Shown: positions 1-5,558 of the stretch, piece after piece
Layout: every line of letters begins with the position of its first letter
How positions within the stretch are numbered: position 1 is the first letter of the stretch
Assembly: GCA_027023915.1 (NCBI GenBank)
Contig: JALVUB010000004.1
Coordinates: 1 to 11,857 of the forward strand
Origin: Sedimenticola sp.
GTDB lineage: Bacteria; Pseudomonadota; Gammaproteobacteria; Chromatiales; Chromatiaceae
Direction of reading: 5' to 3'
Length of the DNA: 11,857 nt
Position numbers and translations under genes: made by a program
The notes under the pieces: model-generated
The model's input: the letters and a program-made list of their open reading frames with translations, nothing else
The model's database searches: none
Told to the model about the DNA's origin: nothing

Positions 1-62
1 CCGGCGCGCGGCCCGGTGCCCGTGCCTGGCGTTTTGAACATCAGGACAGGGTTTTAACATCC

Positions 63-326
63 ATGGTTACCATTCGTCTTGCCAGGGGCGGCGCGAAAAA
101 GCGCCCTCATTATCACATTGTGGCGGCGGACAGCCGCAGTCCCCGCGATGGCCGCCACATCGAGCGGCTTGGGTTCTACAACCCTATCGCCAGCGGTCGG
201 GAAGAGCCGCTGCGCATTGATCTGGAGCGGCTGGATCACTGGCTTTCCCAGGGTGCGAAGATGACCGAGCGGGTGGCCGCTCTGGTCAAGCAGTACCGCA
301 AGCAGGGGCAGAGCGAAGCCGCCTGA
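63..326 (+). CDS. rpsP: 30S ribosomal protein bS16
   Basis: This is an 87-residue small-subunit ribosomal protein that binds 16S rRNA and assists 30S assembly. The N-terminus MVTIRLARGGAKKRP, followed by ADSRSPRDGRHIERLGFYNP, is the S16 signature. Length matches the family (about 80-90 residues). The ATG at 63 is chosen because MVTIRLAR is the conserved S16 start; a purine-rich AGGACAGGG at 43-51 is a plausible though distant ribosome-binding site. It is the first gene of the classical rpsP-rimM-trmD-rplS operon. The 62 bp upstream show no convincing promoter: a TTGAAC-like and a TTTAAC-like element are only about 13 bp apart. The promoter probably lies outside the window. Identification is firm. 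Confidence 0.98.
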   Translation: MVTIRLARGGAKKRPHYHIVAADSRSPRDGRHIERLGFYNPIASGREEPLRIDLERLDHWLSQGAKMTERVAALVKQYRKQGQSEAA

Positions 327-340
327 GGGGTGATACCCCT
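326..340 (+). promoter_or_regulatory. Hairpin sequestering the rimM ribosome-binding site
   Basis: A perfect inverted repeat AGGGGT-GAT-ACCCCT (6-bp stem, 3-nt loop) fills the gap between the rpsP stop and the rimM GTG start at 341. The left arm contains the only Shine-Dalgarno-like stretch for rimM (AGGGG), and the right arm abuts the start codon. In E. coli, rimM and trmD are known to be translated far less than the ribosomal genes of the same mRNA, and mRNA structure at rimM has been implicated. That this hairpin does the same here is inference. Confidence 0.5.
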
Positions 341-892
341 GTGAACCCGGACCTGGAACAAGGCCGGAGCAAGAACCGAAACGAGGGTGACGAGTCGCAA
401 CGACTGGTCGCCCTCGGTCGTATTTCAGGTTTGTATGGTGTGCGGGGTTGGGTCAAAGTTTATTCAGACACTCGGCCCCGGGAAAACATTCTGGGCTATT
501 CACCCTGGTATCTGCTGCAAAACGGCCAGTGGCGCGTTCACCACGTGCTGGCGGGCAGGCCCCAGGGAAAGACGCTGGTGGCGCAGCTCGAAGGCTGCGA
601 CGACCGCGATCAGGCACGGTTGCTGCTGGGAGCCACCGTTGCGGTTCGCCGTCACCAGCTTGGAGATGATGACGAGGGCTACCTTTGGGCCGATCTTGAA
701 GGACTGGAGGTGGTCACCACTGGCGGTAGCAGGCTGGGTGTGGTGGATCATCTCATGGAGACCGGCTCCAATGACGTGCTGGTGGTACGGGGGGAGCGGG
801 AACGGCTGATTCCCTGGCTGCCGGAACAGGTGGTTCGCGAGGTTTTGCTGGACGAGGGGCGGATTCTGGTGGATTGGGACCCCGACTTCTGA
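341..892 (+). CDS. rimM: Ribosome maturation factor RimM
   Basis: A 183-residue assembly factor for the 30S head that works together with S19. The sequence has the N-terminal RimM barrel (VALGRISGLYGVRGWVKVYSDT, about residues 23-44) and a C-terminal PRC-barrel ending in RLIPWLPEQVVREVLLDEGRI (about 152-173). Length is close to the usual 170-185, with a slightly extended charged N-terminus. GTG at 341 is the only ATG, GTG or TTG in frame before the conserved domain, so the start is well constrained. It lies 14 nt after rpsP and directly behind a hairpin that covers its ribosome-binding site. Its TGA shares one base with the ATG of trmD (TGATG), which suggests translational coupling. Confidence 0.97.
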   Translation: MNPDLEQGRSKNRNEGDESQRLVALGRISGLYGVRGWVKVYSDTRPRENILGYSPWYLLQNGQWRVHHVLAGRPQGKTLVAQLEGCDDRDQARLLLGATVAVRRHQLGDDDEGYLWADLEGLEVVTTGGSRLGVVDHLMETGSNDVLVVRGERERLIPWLPEQVVREVLLDEGRILVDWDPDF

Positions 893-1650
893 TGCGCTTT
901 GATGTCATCACCCTCTTCCCGGAGATGTTCCAGGCAATGGCATCGGGTGTCACCGGGCGGGCGCTGAAAGAGGGCTCGGCGGTGCTCCAGCTCTGGAACC
1001 CGCGGGATTACACCAGTGACGTTCACCGCACGGTGGACGATCGCCCCTACGGTGGCGGGCCTGGCATGGTGATGATGGTCGAGCCCCTGCGGGCCGCCAT
1101 TGAGGCGGCCAGGGCGGCGGCGCCGGCCAGCCCGGTGGTTTATCTTACCCCCCAGGGGCGGCGTTTCGACCAGGGCGCGGCTCGTGATATGGCCGCCCGG
1201 CCAGGGCTGATCCTGCTGGCGGGCCGTTATGAAGGGGTGGACGAGCGGCTGGTGGAGTGTTGTGTGGATGAAGAATGGTCCATCGGCGACTATGTCCTTT
1301 CGGGTGGTGAGCTGGCGGCAATGGTGATGATGGATGCCATCATCCGCCTGTTGCCGGGCGTGTTGGGTCATGACCAGTCGGCGGAGCAGGACTCCTACAT
1401 GAACGGCCTGCTGGATTTTCCCCAGTACACCCGGCCGGAAGAGCTTGAAGGCCGCCGGGTGCCCGAGGTGTTGCGCTCCGGCGACCACGAGGCCATCCGC
1501 CGCTGGCGCCTGCAACAGGCTCTTGGGCGCACATGGCTTCGCAGGCCTGATCTGATCGGGCAGCGCCGTTTGAGCGACGAGGAACGGACATTGCTGGAAG
1601 CGTTCATCCGCACCCACCAGGGCGTGGCGGACAGCGCCAGTGAAGAGTAA
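892..1650 (+). CDS. trmD: tRNA (guanine37-N1)-methyltransferase TrmD
   Basis: This 252-residue SPOUT methyltransferase uses S-adenosylmethionine to methylate G37 next to the tRNA anticodon, preventing +1 frameshifting. Visible motifs are MRFDVITLFPEMF at the N-terminus, the DDRPYGGGPGMVM segment (49-61), and the trefoil-knot AdoMet-binding elements AGRYEGVDER (110-119) and GDYVLSGGE (132-140). The conserved D167 and D175 lie in DSYMNGLLDFPQYTRP; the first corresponds to the proposed general base. The ATG at 892 is preferred over an in-frame upstream codon because it gives the conserved MRFDVITLF start and overlaps the rimM stop by one base. Length fits the family. Confidence 0.98.
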   Translation: MRFDVITLFPEMFQAMASGVTGRALKEGSAVLQLWNPRDYTSDVHRTVDDRPYGGGPGMVMMVEPLRAAIEAARAAAPASPVVYLTPQGRRFDQGAARDMAARPGLILLAGRYEGVDERLVECCVDEEWSIGDYVLSGGELAAMVMMDAIIRLLPGVLGHDQSAEQDSYMNGLLDFPQYTRPEELEGRRVPEVLRSGDHEAIRRWRLQQALGRTWLRRPDLIGQRRLSDEERTLLEAFIRTHQGVADSASEE

Positions 1651-1671
1651 AATAAAACGTTTAACCAAGAC

Positions 1672-1685
1672 GCGCCGTGAGGCGC
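1672..1685 (+). other. Short stem-loop in the rplS leader
   Basis: A perfect 5-bp stem GCGCC/GGCGC is closed by GTGA, which as RNA is a GNRA-type tetraloop. It sits in the 57-nt trmD-rplS gap, upstream of the rplS ribosome-binding site (GAGGAAAG at 1694-1701). No U-run follows, so it is not a terminator. A role in rplS expression or mRNA processing is possible but unproven, and a stem this short is common in GC-rich DNA. Confidence 0.25.
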
Positions 1686-1707
1686 CGGAATGCGAGGAAA
1701 GACCACG

Positions 1708-2052
1708 ATGAGCAACATCATCCAGGAACTCGAAGCAGAACAGATGAACAAGGAGATCCCCGACTTTGGGCCTGGGGATACCGTTGTCGTCAAGGTGAAG
1801 GTCAAAGAGGGCAACCGCGAGCGCCTGCAAGCCTTCGAGGGCGTGGTCATCGGCAAGCGCAACCGGGGCCTCAATTCTGCCTTCACCGTGCGCAAGATCT
1901 CCCACGGCGAAGGGGTGGAGCGCACCTTCCAGACCTACAGCCCCCTTATCGACAGCATCGAGGTGAAGCGTCGGGGCGACGTGCGCCGCGCCAAGCTCTA
2001 CTATCTGCGCGGACGCACCGGCAAGGCGGCGCGGATCAAGGAGAAGATCTGA
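1708..2052 (+). CDS. rplS: 50S ribosomal protein bL19
   Basis: A 114-residue large-subunit protein at the 30S-50S interface. The sequence MSNIIQELEAEQMNKEIPDFGPGDTV, followed by EGNRERLQAFEGVVIGKRNRG and the C-terminal RRAKLYYLRGRTGKAARIKEK, is characteristic of L19. The ATG at 1708 is chosen over an in-frame codon 18 bp upstream because MSNIIQ is the family start and GAGGAAAG lies at a good distance in front of it. It ends in TGA at 2050-2052, overlapping the probable sbcB start, and no terminator is visible after it. Confidence 0.98.
   Translation: MSNIIQELEAEQMNKEIPDFGPGDTVVVKVKVKEGNRERLQAFEGVVIGKRNRGLNSAFTVRKISHGEGVERTFQTYSPLIDSIEVKRRGDVRRAKLYYLRGRTGKAARIKEKI
2038..2043 (+). promoter_or_regulatory. 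Ribosome-binding site deciding the sbcB start
   Basis: AAGGAG lies inside the last codons of rplS. It is 5 nt from a CTG (2049) and 8 nt from an ATC (2052), the only two plausible initiation codons that keep the conserved exonuclease I N-terminus. A strong Shine-Dalgarno at this spot supports initiation at the rplS stop. Confidence 0.6.
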
Positions 2053-3494
2053 TCTCCGGCCGAACCGCCTCCTTTTATTGGCACGATTACGAAACCTGGG
2101 GCACCGATCCGCGCAAGGATCGGGCCGCCCAGTTCGCCGGCCTGCGCACCGACCTTGACTTCAACCCCCTGGGGCGGCCCCTGGTGGTCTATGCGCGGCC
2201 GGCGGACGACCTTCTGCCACAACCCGGGGCTTGCCTGGTCACCGGCATCACGCCACAAAAAGCACGGGATGTTGGGGTCTGCGAAGCGGATTTCTTCGCC
2301 GCCATCCATGACGAGCTGGCTCGCCCCGGCACCTGCGCCCTGGGTTACAACAGCATCCGCTTCGACGACGAATTCACCCGCTACGGCCTCTACCGCAATT
2401 TTTTCGACCCTTACGCCCGCGAATGGCGGAACGGCAACTCCCGCTGGGATCTCATCGATGTCGCGCGCCTGGCCCACGCTCTCCGGCCCGAGGGGATCGA
2501 GTGGCCCAAAAACGAAGAGGGCGTCACCAGTTTTCGTCTCGAACTGCTCACCGCCGCCAACGACATTCCCCATGAAGGCGCACATGACGCCCTGGCTGAT
2601 GTAAGGGCCACCATCGAGTTGGCGCGGCTGCTCAAGACCCGCCAGCCCCGGTTGTTCGATTTTGTCTTTCAACATCGTGACAAAAACTGGCTGGCGCGGC
2701 AGCTCAATGTGCAAACCCAGCAGCCGGTGGCGCATGTTTCCGCCAAATATCCCGCCCGCCTGGGCTGCATCGCCGTGGTGGTGCCCCTGGCCTGGCATCC
2801 CAGAAACCGTAACGGCGTCATCGTTTACGATCTGCGAGTGGACCCTGAGCCCCTCATCGAGCTGAGCGTTGAGGCGATCCGCCGGCGTCTTTATACACCC
2901 ACCAACGAGCTGCCCGAAGGCGAGTCCCGTATTCCGTTAAAAATGGTGAGCATCAACCACGCGCCCGTGGTGGTGCCCGTCAACACCCTCACCGGCGAGG
3001 CGCGGGAAAAATGGGATCTGGACGAAACGCGGGAAAGGCGTAACTGGCGGTTTATCCGTGAAAACACCGAGGCAATCCGCAAGAAAATTGAAGCGGTTTT
3101 CAACGAACAGCCCTTCGAGCCGGCCACGGACCCCGATCAAAGCCTCTATGACGGCTTTCTCTCCGACCACGACCGGCGGTTGTGCGAGCAGGTGCGGGCA
3201 ACGCCGCCGGACAAGCTGGCGGGTTTGAAACCACCGTTCGAGGCGGCCAAGCTCCACGAGCTGCTGTTCCGCTACCGGGCACGCAACTGGCCCGAAACCC
3301 TCAACCGCGACGAGCGTGCCCGCTGGGACGAATACCGCCGCCACCGTCTCACACATCCACAGGGTGGTTCCAGCATCACCCTGGCAGCCTACCGCAAGGA
3401 ACTGGCCCGTCTCACCGCCGACAAAAGCACCACTGGGGAACAGCGGGCCGTTGTGAACGCTCTCATCGAGTGGCCCATCGAAATCGGTTTGTAA
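2049..3494 (+). CDS. sbcB: Exodeoxyribonuclease I, probable non-ATG start
   Basis: A 481-residue processive 3'-5' exonuclease on single-stranded DNA, acting in mismatch repair and recombination. It is collinear with E. coli SbcB (475 residues). The DEDDh catalytic residues are visible: D13 and E15 in HDYETWG, D106 in GYNSIRFDDE, and H179 and D184 in HDALADV. Each is offset by two from the E. coli numbering as I recall it. Later blocks PLAWHPRNRN, SRWDLIDV and LLFRYRARN are also family-typical. No ATG, GTG or TTG lies in frame near the conserved N-terminus. CTG at 2049, overlapping the rplS TGA, is the best start; ATC at 2052 is the alternative. The only upstream candidate, GTG at 1677, would add about 124 residues read from an rplS shadow frame. 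Function is firm; the start codon is uncertain. Confidence 0.93.
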   Translation: MISGRTASFYWHDYETWGTDPRKDRAAQFAGLRTDLDFNPLGRPLVVYARPADDLLPQPGACLVTGITPQKARDVGVCEADFFAAIHDELARPGTCALGYNSIRFDDEFTRYGLYRNFFDPYAREWRNGNSRWDLIDVARLAHALRPEGIEWPKNEEGVTSFRLELLTAANDIPHEGAHDALADVRATIELARLLKTRQPRLFDFVFQHRDKNWLARQLNVQTQQPVAHVSAKYPARLGCIAVVVPLAWHPRNRNGVIVYDLRVDPEPLIELSVEAIRRRLYTPTNELPEGESRIPLKMVSINHAPVVVPVNTLTGEAREKWDLDETRERRNWRFIRENTEAIRKKIEAVFNEQPFEPATDPDQSLYDGFLSDHDRRLCEQVRATPPDKLAGLKPPFEAAKLHELLFRYRARNWPETLNRDERARWDEYRRHRLTHPQGGSSITLAAYRKELARLTADKSTTGEQRAVVNALIEWPIEIGL

Positions 3495-3510
3495 CCTCTC
3501 CAAAAAAATC

Positions 3511-3541
3511 TTGACCTGGAGTTGACTCCAGGTTCTAGACT
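3511..3541 (+). promoter_or_regulatory. MerR-type promoter with 19-bp spacer
   Basis: The -35 element TTGACC (3511-3516) and -10 element TAGACT (3536-3541, four of six consensus bases) are separated by 19 bp. This over-long spacing is the hallmark of promoters that are inactive until a MerR-family activator untwists the DNA. It starts 16 bp after sbcB and points to the redoxin gene, so it should drive the three-gene operon ending in the MerR gene. The predicted transcription start is near 3548, giving a leader of about 33 nt. Confidence 0.85.
3514..3533 (+). promoter_or_regulatory. Perfect dyad operator for the MerR-family regulator
   Basis: ACCTGGAGT and ACTCCAGGT form a perfect 9-bp inverted repeat around a central TG, lying in the promoter spacer as in known MerR-family operators. 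The inner half-sites CTGGAGT/ACTCCAG resemble those of the E. coli zntA operator as I remember it, although that spacer is 20 bp. The likely ligand is the MerR-family protein encoded at 5154-5558. Confidence 0.85.
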
Positions 3542-3580
3542 CCTCTCCAAGTCCAATGATCTGGGAGCCGGGGAGCAACA

Positions 3581-3856
3581 GTGGAAAAGATCCAGATCGA
3601 GGTGTTCAGCGCGCCGGCCTGCGGCAAGTGCGCCCAGGCCAAGGCGCGGCTGCGCGCCGTGGCGACGGATTATGGTGAGGACCGGGTAACCTGGCGCGAG
3701 GTGGACGTGCTCGATGAAATGGAGCGCGCGCTGGAGCTGGGAGTGCTCTCGACCCCGGCCATCGCCATTGACGGCGAGCTGCTGTTTACCGGCACCCCTT
3801 CGGAAAAGGCCTTGCGCGAGGCCATAGACCAACGGCTGCGGAGGAGCGCCTCATGA
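3581..3856 (+). CDS. Small cytosolic thioredoxin-fold redoxin (CGKC)
   Basis: A 91-residue thioredoxin-like protein. IEVFSAPACGKCAQAK places a CXXC redox centre at C14-G-K-C17 after the first beta strand, and LSTPAIAIDG carries the cis-proline (P59) that faces the active site in this fold. There is no signal peptide or membrane segment, so it should act in the cytoplasm. The start is GTG at 3581, preceded by CGGGGAG (3569-3575); an ATG at 3556 is out of frame. It is the first gene behind the MerR-type promoter, and its TGA overlaps the ATG of the membrane gene (ATGA). The likely role is thiol-disulfide exchange with that membrane protein. The exact subfamily, its reductant and its substrate are not recognisable. 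Confidence 0.88.
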   Translation: MEKIQIEVFSAPACGKCAQAKARLRAVATDYGEDRVTWREVDVLDEMERALELGVLSTPAIAIDGELLFTGTPSEKALREAIDQRLRRSAS

Positions 3857-5169
3857 CAGAATGGCCCTTGCTGTTCATGGCGGGCACCCTGGGGCTGCTT
3901 GCCTTTTTTGAGCCTTGCACCATCGCCACCCATGGCCTTTTCGCTGAATACGCCCACCGCGGGACAAGGCCGGGCTGTTGCCAGAACCTGGCGACGGTCT
4001 GGCTGGTTCGAAGCCTGTTGTTGTTGGTCTTTTTCGCGGTGCCCGTCTGGCTCTTTCCACCCCTTTCATTGAGCACCACGGCCAAAAGCGTCGGCCTGGC
4101 GGCCATCGGCACCGTTTATCTTATTTCGCGCCGCATCGTGCTGCCGGTGCCCCACCTTCAATTTACCCGGCTGGTACCGGGTGGATCACGGCTGGGGCAG
4201 GCGGCGGCGCTGGGGCTGACCATTCCAGCCTGTGTCATTCCGCTGCTGCTGGTGGTGGGGGTGGCGGTACAGCAGGCCGGCTCGGTTGCCCTTGCCTTTT
4301 GGACCGCAGTGGTGTTTTCCGGCCTTTTCAGCGTGCCCATGATGGTGGCTGCCCGCCAGGGGCTGACCCCGGAAACCCGCGACCTGTTTGCCCGTGGTGC
4401 GCGGGCGGCGCCCTACGTCACCGCCACCTTGCTGTTTTCGTTGGCGCTGGGGTTGTGGATGCCGGAACTCGATCTTGGCCGACAAGGGTTGGTCCAGGCC
4501 TTTTCCCATCCTGGTCTTGGCGGGCTGGTGGTAAGCTTTCTGGCAGGGCTGGTGTTCAGCTTCAATCCGGTCTCTTTCGCCGCCATTCCCATGGTGCTGG
4601 CCTATGTCACCAGGGAGCACGTGCCGGCCCGCGCCCGCCGTCTGGCGTTGGCGTTCATTCTGGGGATGATTGTGACGCATGTGGTGCTGGGGGTGGCGGC
4701 GGCTTTTGGCGGTGACTGGGCGCAGGGATTGCTGGGCCGCTATTGGGGCGTGGTGCTGGGCCCTCTGCTGATCCTGCTGGGCCTGGTCTGGCTCGGCTGG
4801 CTGCGTTTTCCGCTGCCGTGGTTCCGGCTGCGTGCCAGGCCGGTGACGGGGGCCGTGGGGGCTTTTCTGTTGGGCTTTCCCTTCAGCGTGGCGGTCTGCC
4901 CCTTTTGCGCGCCGGCGCTCCTGGTGGCGCTCACCGCCAGCGCCTCGCTGGGCGCGCCGGTTTATGGCGCGGCCTTGCTGCTCACTTTTGCCCTGGGGCG
5001 CAGCCTGCCCATTCTGCTGGGCGCCTGGGCCATGTCATGGCTGGAGTCTCTCAAGGTGATGATGCGTTATCAACGCCTGTTCGAGATGACAGGCGGCGCG
5101 GTGCTCATTCTCACCGGGCTCTATCTCATCAATGAATACACCTTTTGGATCGAATGGCTGGCGAACTGA
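3853..5169 (+). CDS. Duplicated CcdA/DsbD-like inner-membrane protein
   Basis: A 438-residue hydrophobic protein with about twelve membrane segments in two six-helix halves (about 5-202 and 223-427). The first half has the CcdA-type pattern of one cysteine in each of two helices: FFEPC (C22) and TIPACVIP (C127), plus a vicinal pair C42-C43 after the first helix. The second half begins SFLAGLVFSFNPV, very like the CcdA start, but the usual SPC is NPV (residues 238-240), so that cysteine is missing. Its later helix carries C349-P-F-C352-A-P. CcdA/DsbD proteins pass electrons from cytosolic thioredoxin across the membrane through such cysteines. With a cytosolic redoxin immediately upstream, a thiol relay is the best inference. 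No soluble periplasmic domain is fused, so the acceptor is unknown. The start is ATG at 3853 with GGAGGAG upstream. Metal transport is an alternative. Confidence 0.8.
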   Translation: MTEWPLLFMAGTLGLLAFFEPCTIATHGLFAEYAHRGTRPGCCQNLATVWLVRSLLLLVFFAVPVWLFPPLSLSTTAKSVGLAAIGTVYLISRRIVLPVPHLQFTRLVPGGSRLGQAAALGLTIPACVIPLLLVVGVAVQQAGSVALAFWTAVVFSGLFSVPMMVAARQGLTPETRDLFARGARAAPYVTATLLFSLALGLWMPELDLGRQGLVQAFSHPGLGGLVVSFLAGLVFSFNPVSFAAIPMVLAYVTREHVPARARRLALAFILGMIVTHVVLGVAAAFGGDWAQGLLGRYWGVVLGPLLILLGLVWLGWLRFPLPWFRLRARPVTGAVGAFLLGFPFSVAVCPFCAPALLVALTASASLGAPVYGAALLLTFALGRSLPILLGAWAMSWLESLKVMMRYQRLFEMTGGAVLILTGLYLINEYTFWIEWLAN

Positions 5170-5558
5170 CCATGAAACAGGCCTGCGAGTCCACCGGCCT
5201 GAGCGCCGACACCCTGCGCTATTACGAAAAAATCGGCCTGCTCACCCATGTGACGCGCACCACCGGAGGCGCGCGCCGATACGGTCGCAAAGCGATGGAG
5301 CAGGTTCGTTTCATACAGCGGGCAAAGGCGATGCGCTTCAGCCTGGAAGAGATCCGGGAGCTGCTGCGTTTTCGTGAGTCGCCCCACACCAGCAGGGAAG
5401 AGGTGAGGGCACTGGCGTCCCGCAAGCAGGCGTTGATACGGGCTCAGATCGAACAGTTGGAACAGTTGGAGAAGGAGCTGCGCCTGCTGCTCAATCTTTG
5501 CGATCAAAGTGGTTGCGGCTGCCCCATCATTGAGGGGTTGGAGACAGCGTCGCCCTGA
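5154..5558 (+). CDS. MerR-family regulator with Cys-rich C-terminal loop
   Basis: A 134-residue MerR-family activator. Winged helix-turn-helix: ACESTGLSADTLRYYEKIGLL (about 10-30), then the wing with GGARRYG. A long dimerisation coiled coil runs from about 80 to 115. The C-terminal effector loop holds C116, C121 and C123, ending in CPII as in CueR. No cysteine stands at the start of the dimerisation helix, where divalent-metal sensors carry one; a serine (S80) is nearby. This favours a monovalent ion (Cu, Ag, Au) or a thiol-reactive signal, but the loop spacing differs from CueR. ATG 5154 is chosen because it keeps the first strand of the HTH; TTG 5145 and ATG 5172 are alternatives, and none has a strong ribosome-binding site. 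It overlaps the membrane gene by 16 bp and is probably autoregulated through the dyad at 3514-3533. Its last 55 bp overlap the convergent gene. Confidence 0.9.
   Translation: MAGELTMKQACESTGLSADTLRYYEKIGLLTHVTRTTGGARRYGRKAMEQVRFIQRAKAMRFSLEEIRELLRFRESPHTSREEVRALASRKQALIRAQIEQLEQLEKELRLLLNLCDQSGCGCPIIEGLETASP

Larger units (their letters stand above)
3495..3550 (+). repeat. 9-bp direct repeats flanking the MerR-type promoter
   Basis: CCTCTCCAA occurs at 3495-3503 and again at 3542-3550, bracketing the promoter/operator. The first copy begins directly after the sbcB stop. The second covers the expected transcription start. Whether it is a regulator site, a relic of an insertion or chance cannot be decided from the sequence. 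Confidence 0.4.

Noticed and set aside
34..58. Possible rpsP promoter (TTGAAC and TTTAAC)
   Set aside because: The elements are about 13 bp apart, too close for a sigma-70 promoter, and the rpsP promoter may lie upstream of the window.
748..1905. Long - strand open frame opposite rimM, trmD and rplS
   Set aside because: The + strand holds three unmistakable conserved genes, and the antisense product shows no known motif.
1677..2048. N-terminal extension of sbcB from GTG 1677
   Set aside because: It would add about 124 residues read from the rplS coding DNA in another frame, with no similarity to exonuclease I; the family starts just before HDYETWG.
3853..5169. Membrane protein as a MerT-type mercury importer because of its vicinal cysteines
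   Set aside because: The length, twelve predicted helices and CcdA-like FFEPC and SFLAGLVF segments do not fit the short MerT family, and there is no merA or merP nearby.
5522..5537. CCCC...GGGG pairing as a terminator for the MerR gene
   Set aside because: Only four base pairs with an 8-nt loop, inside the coding region and without a U-run.
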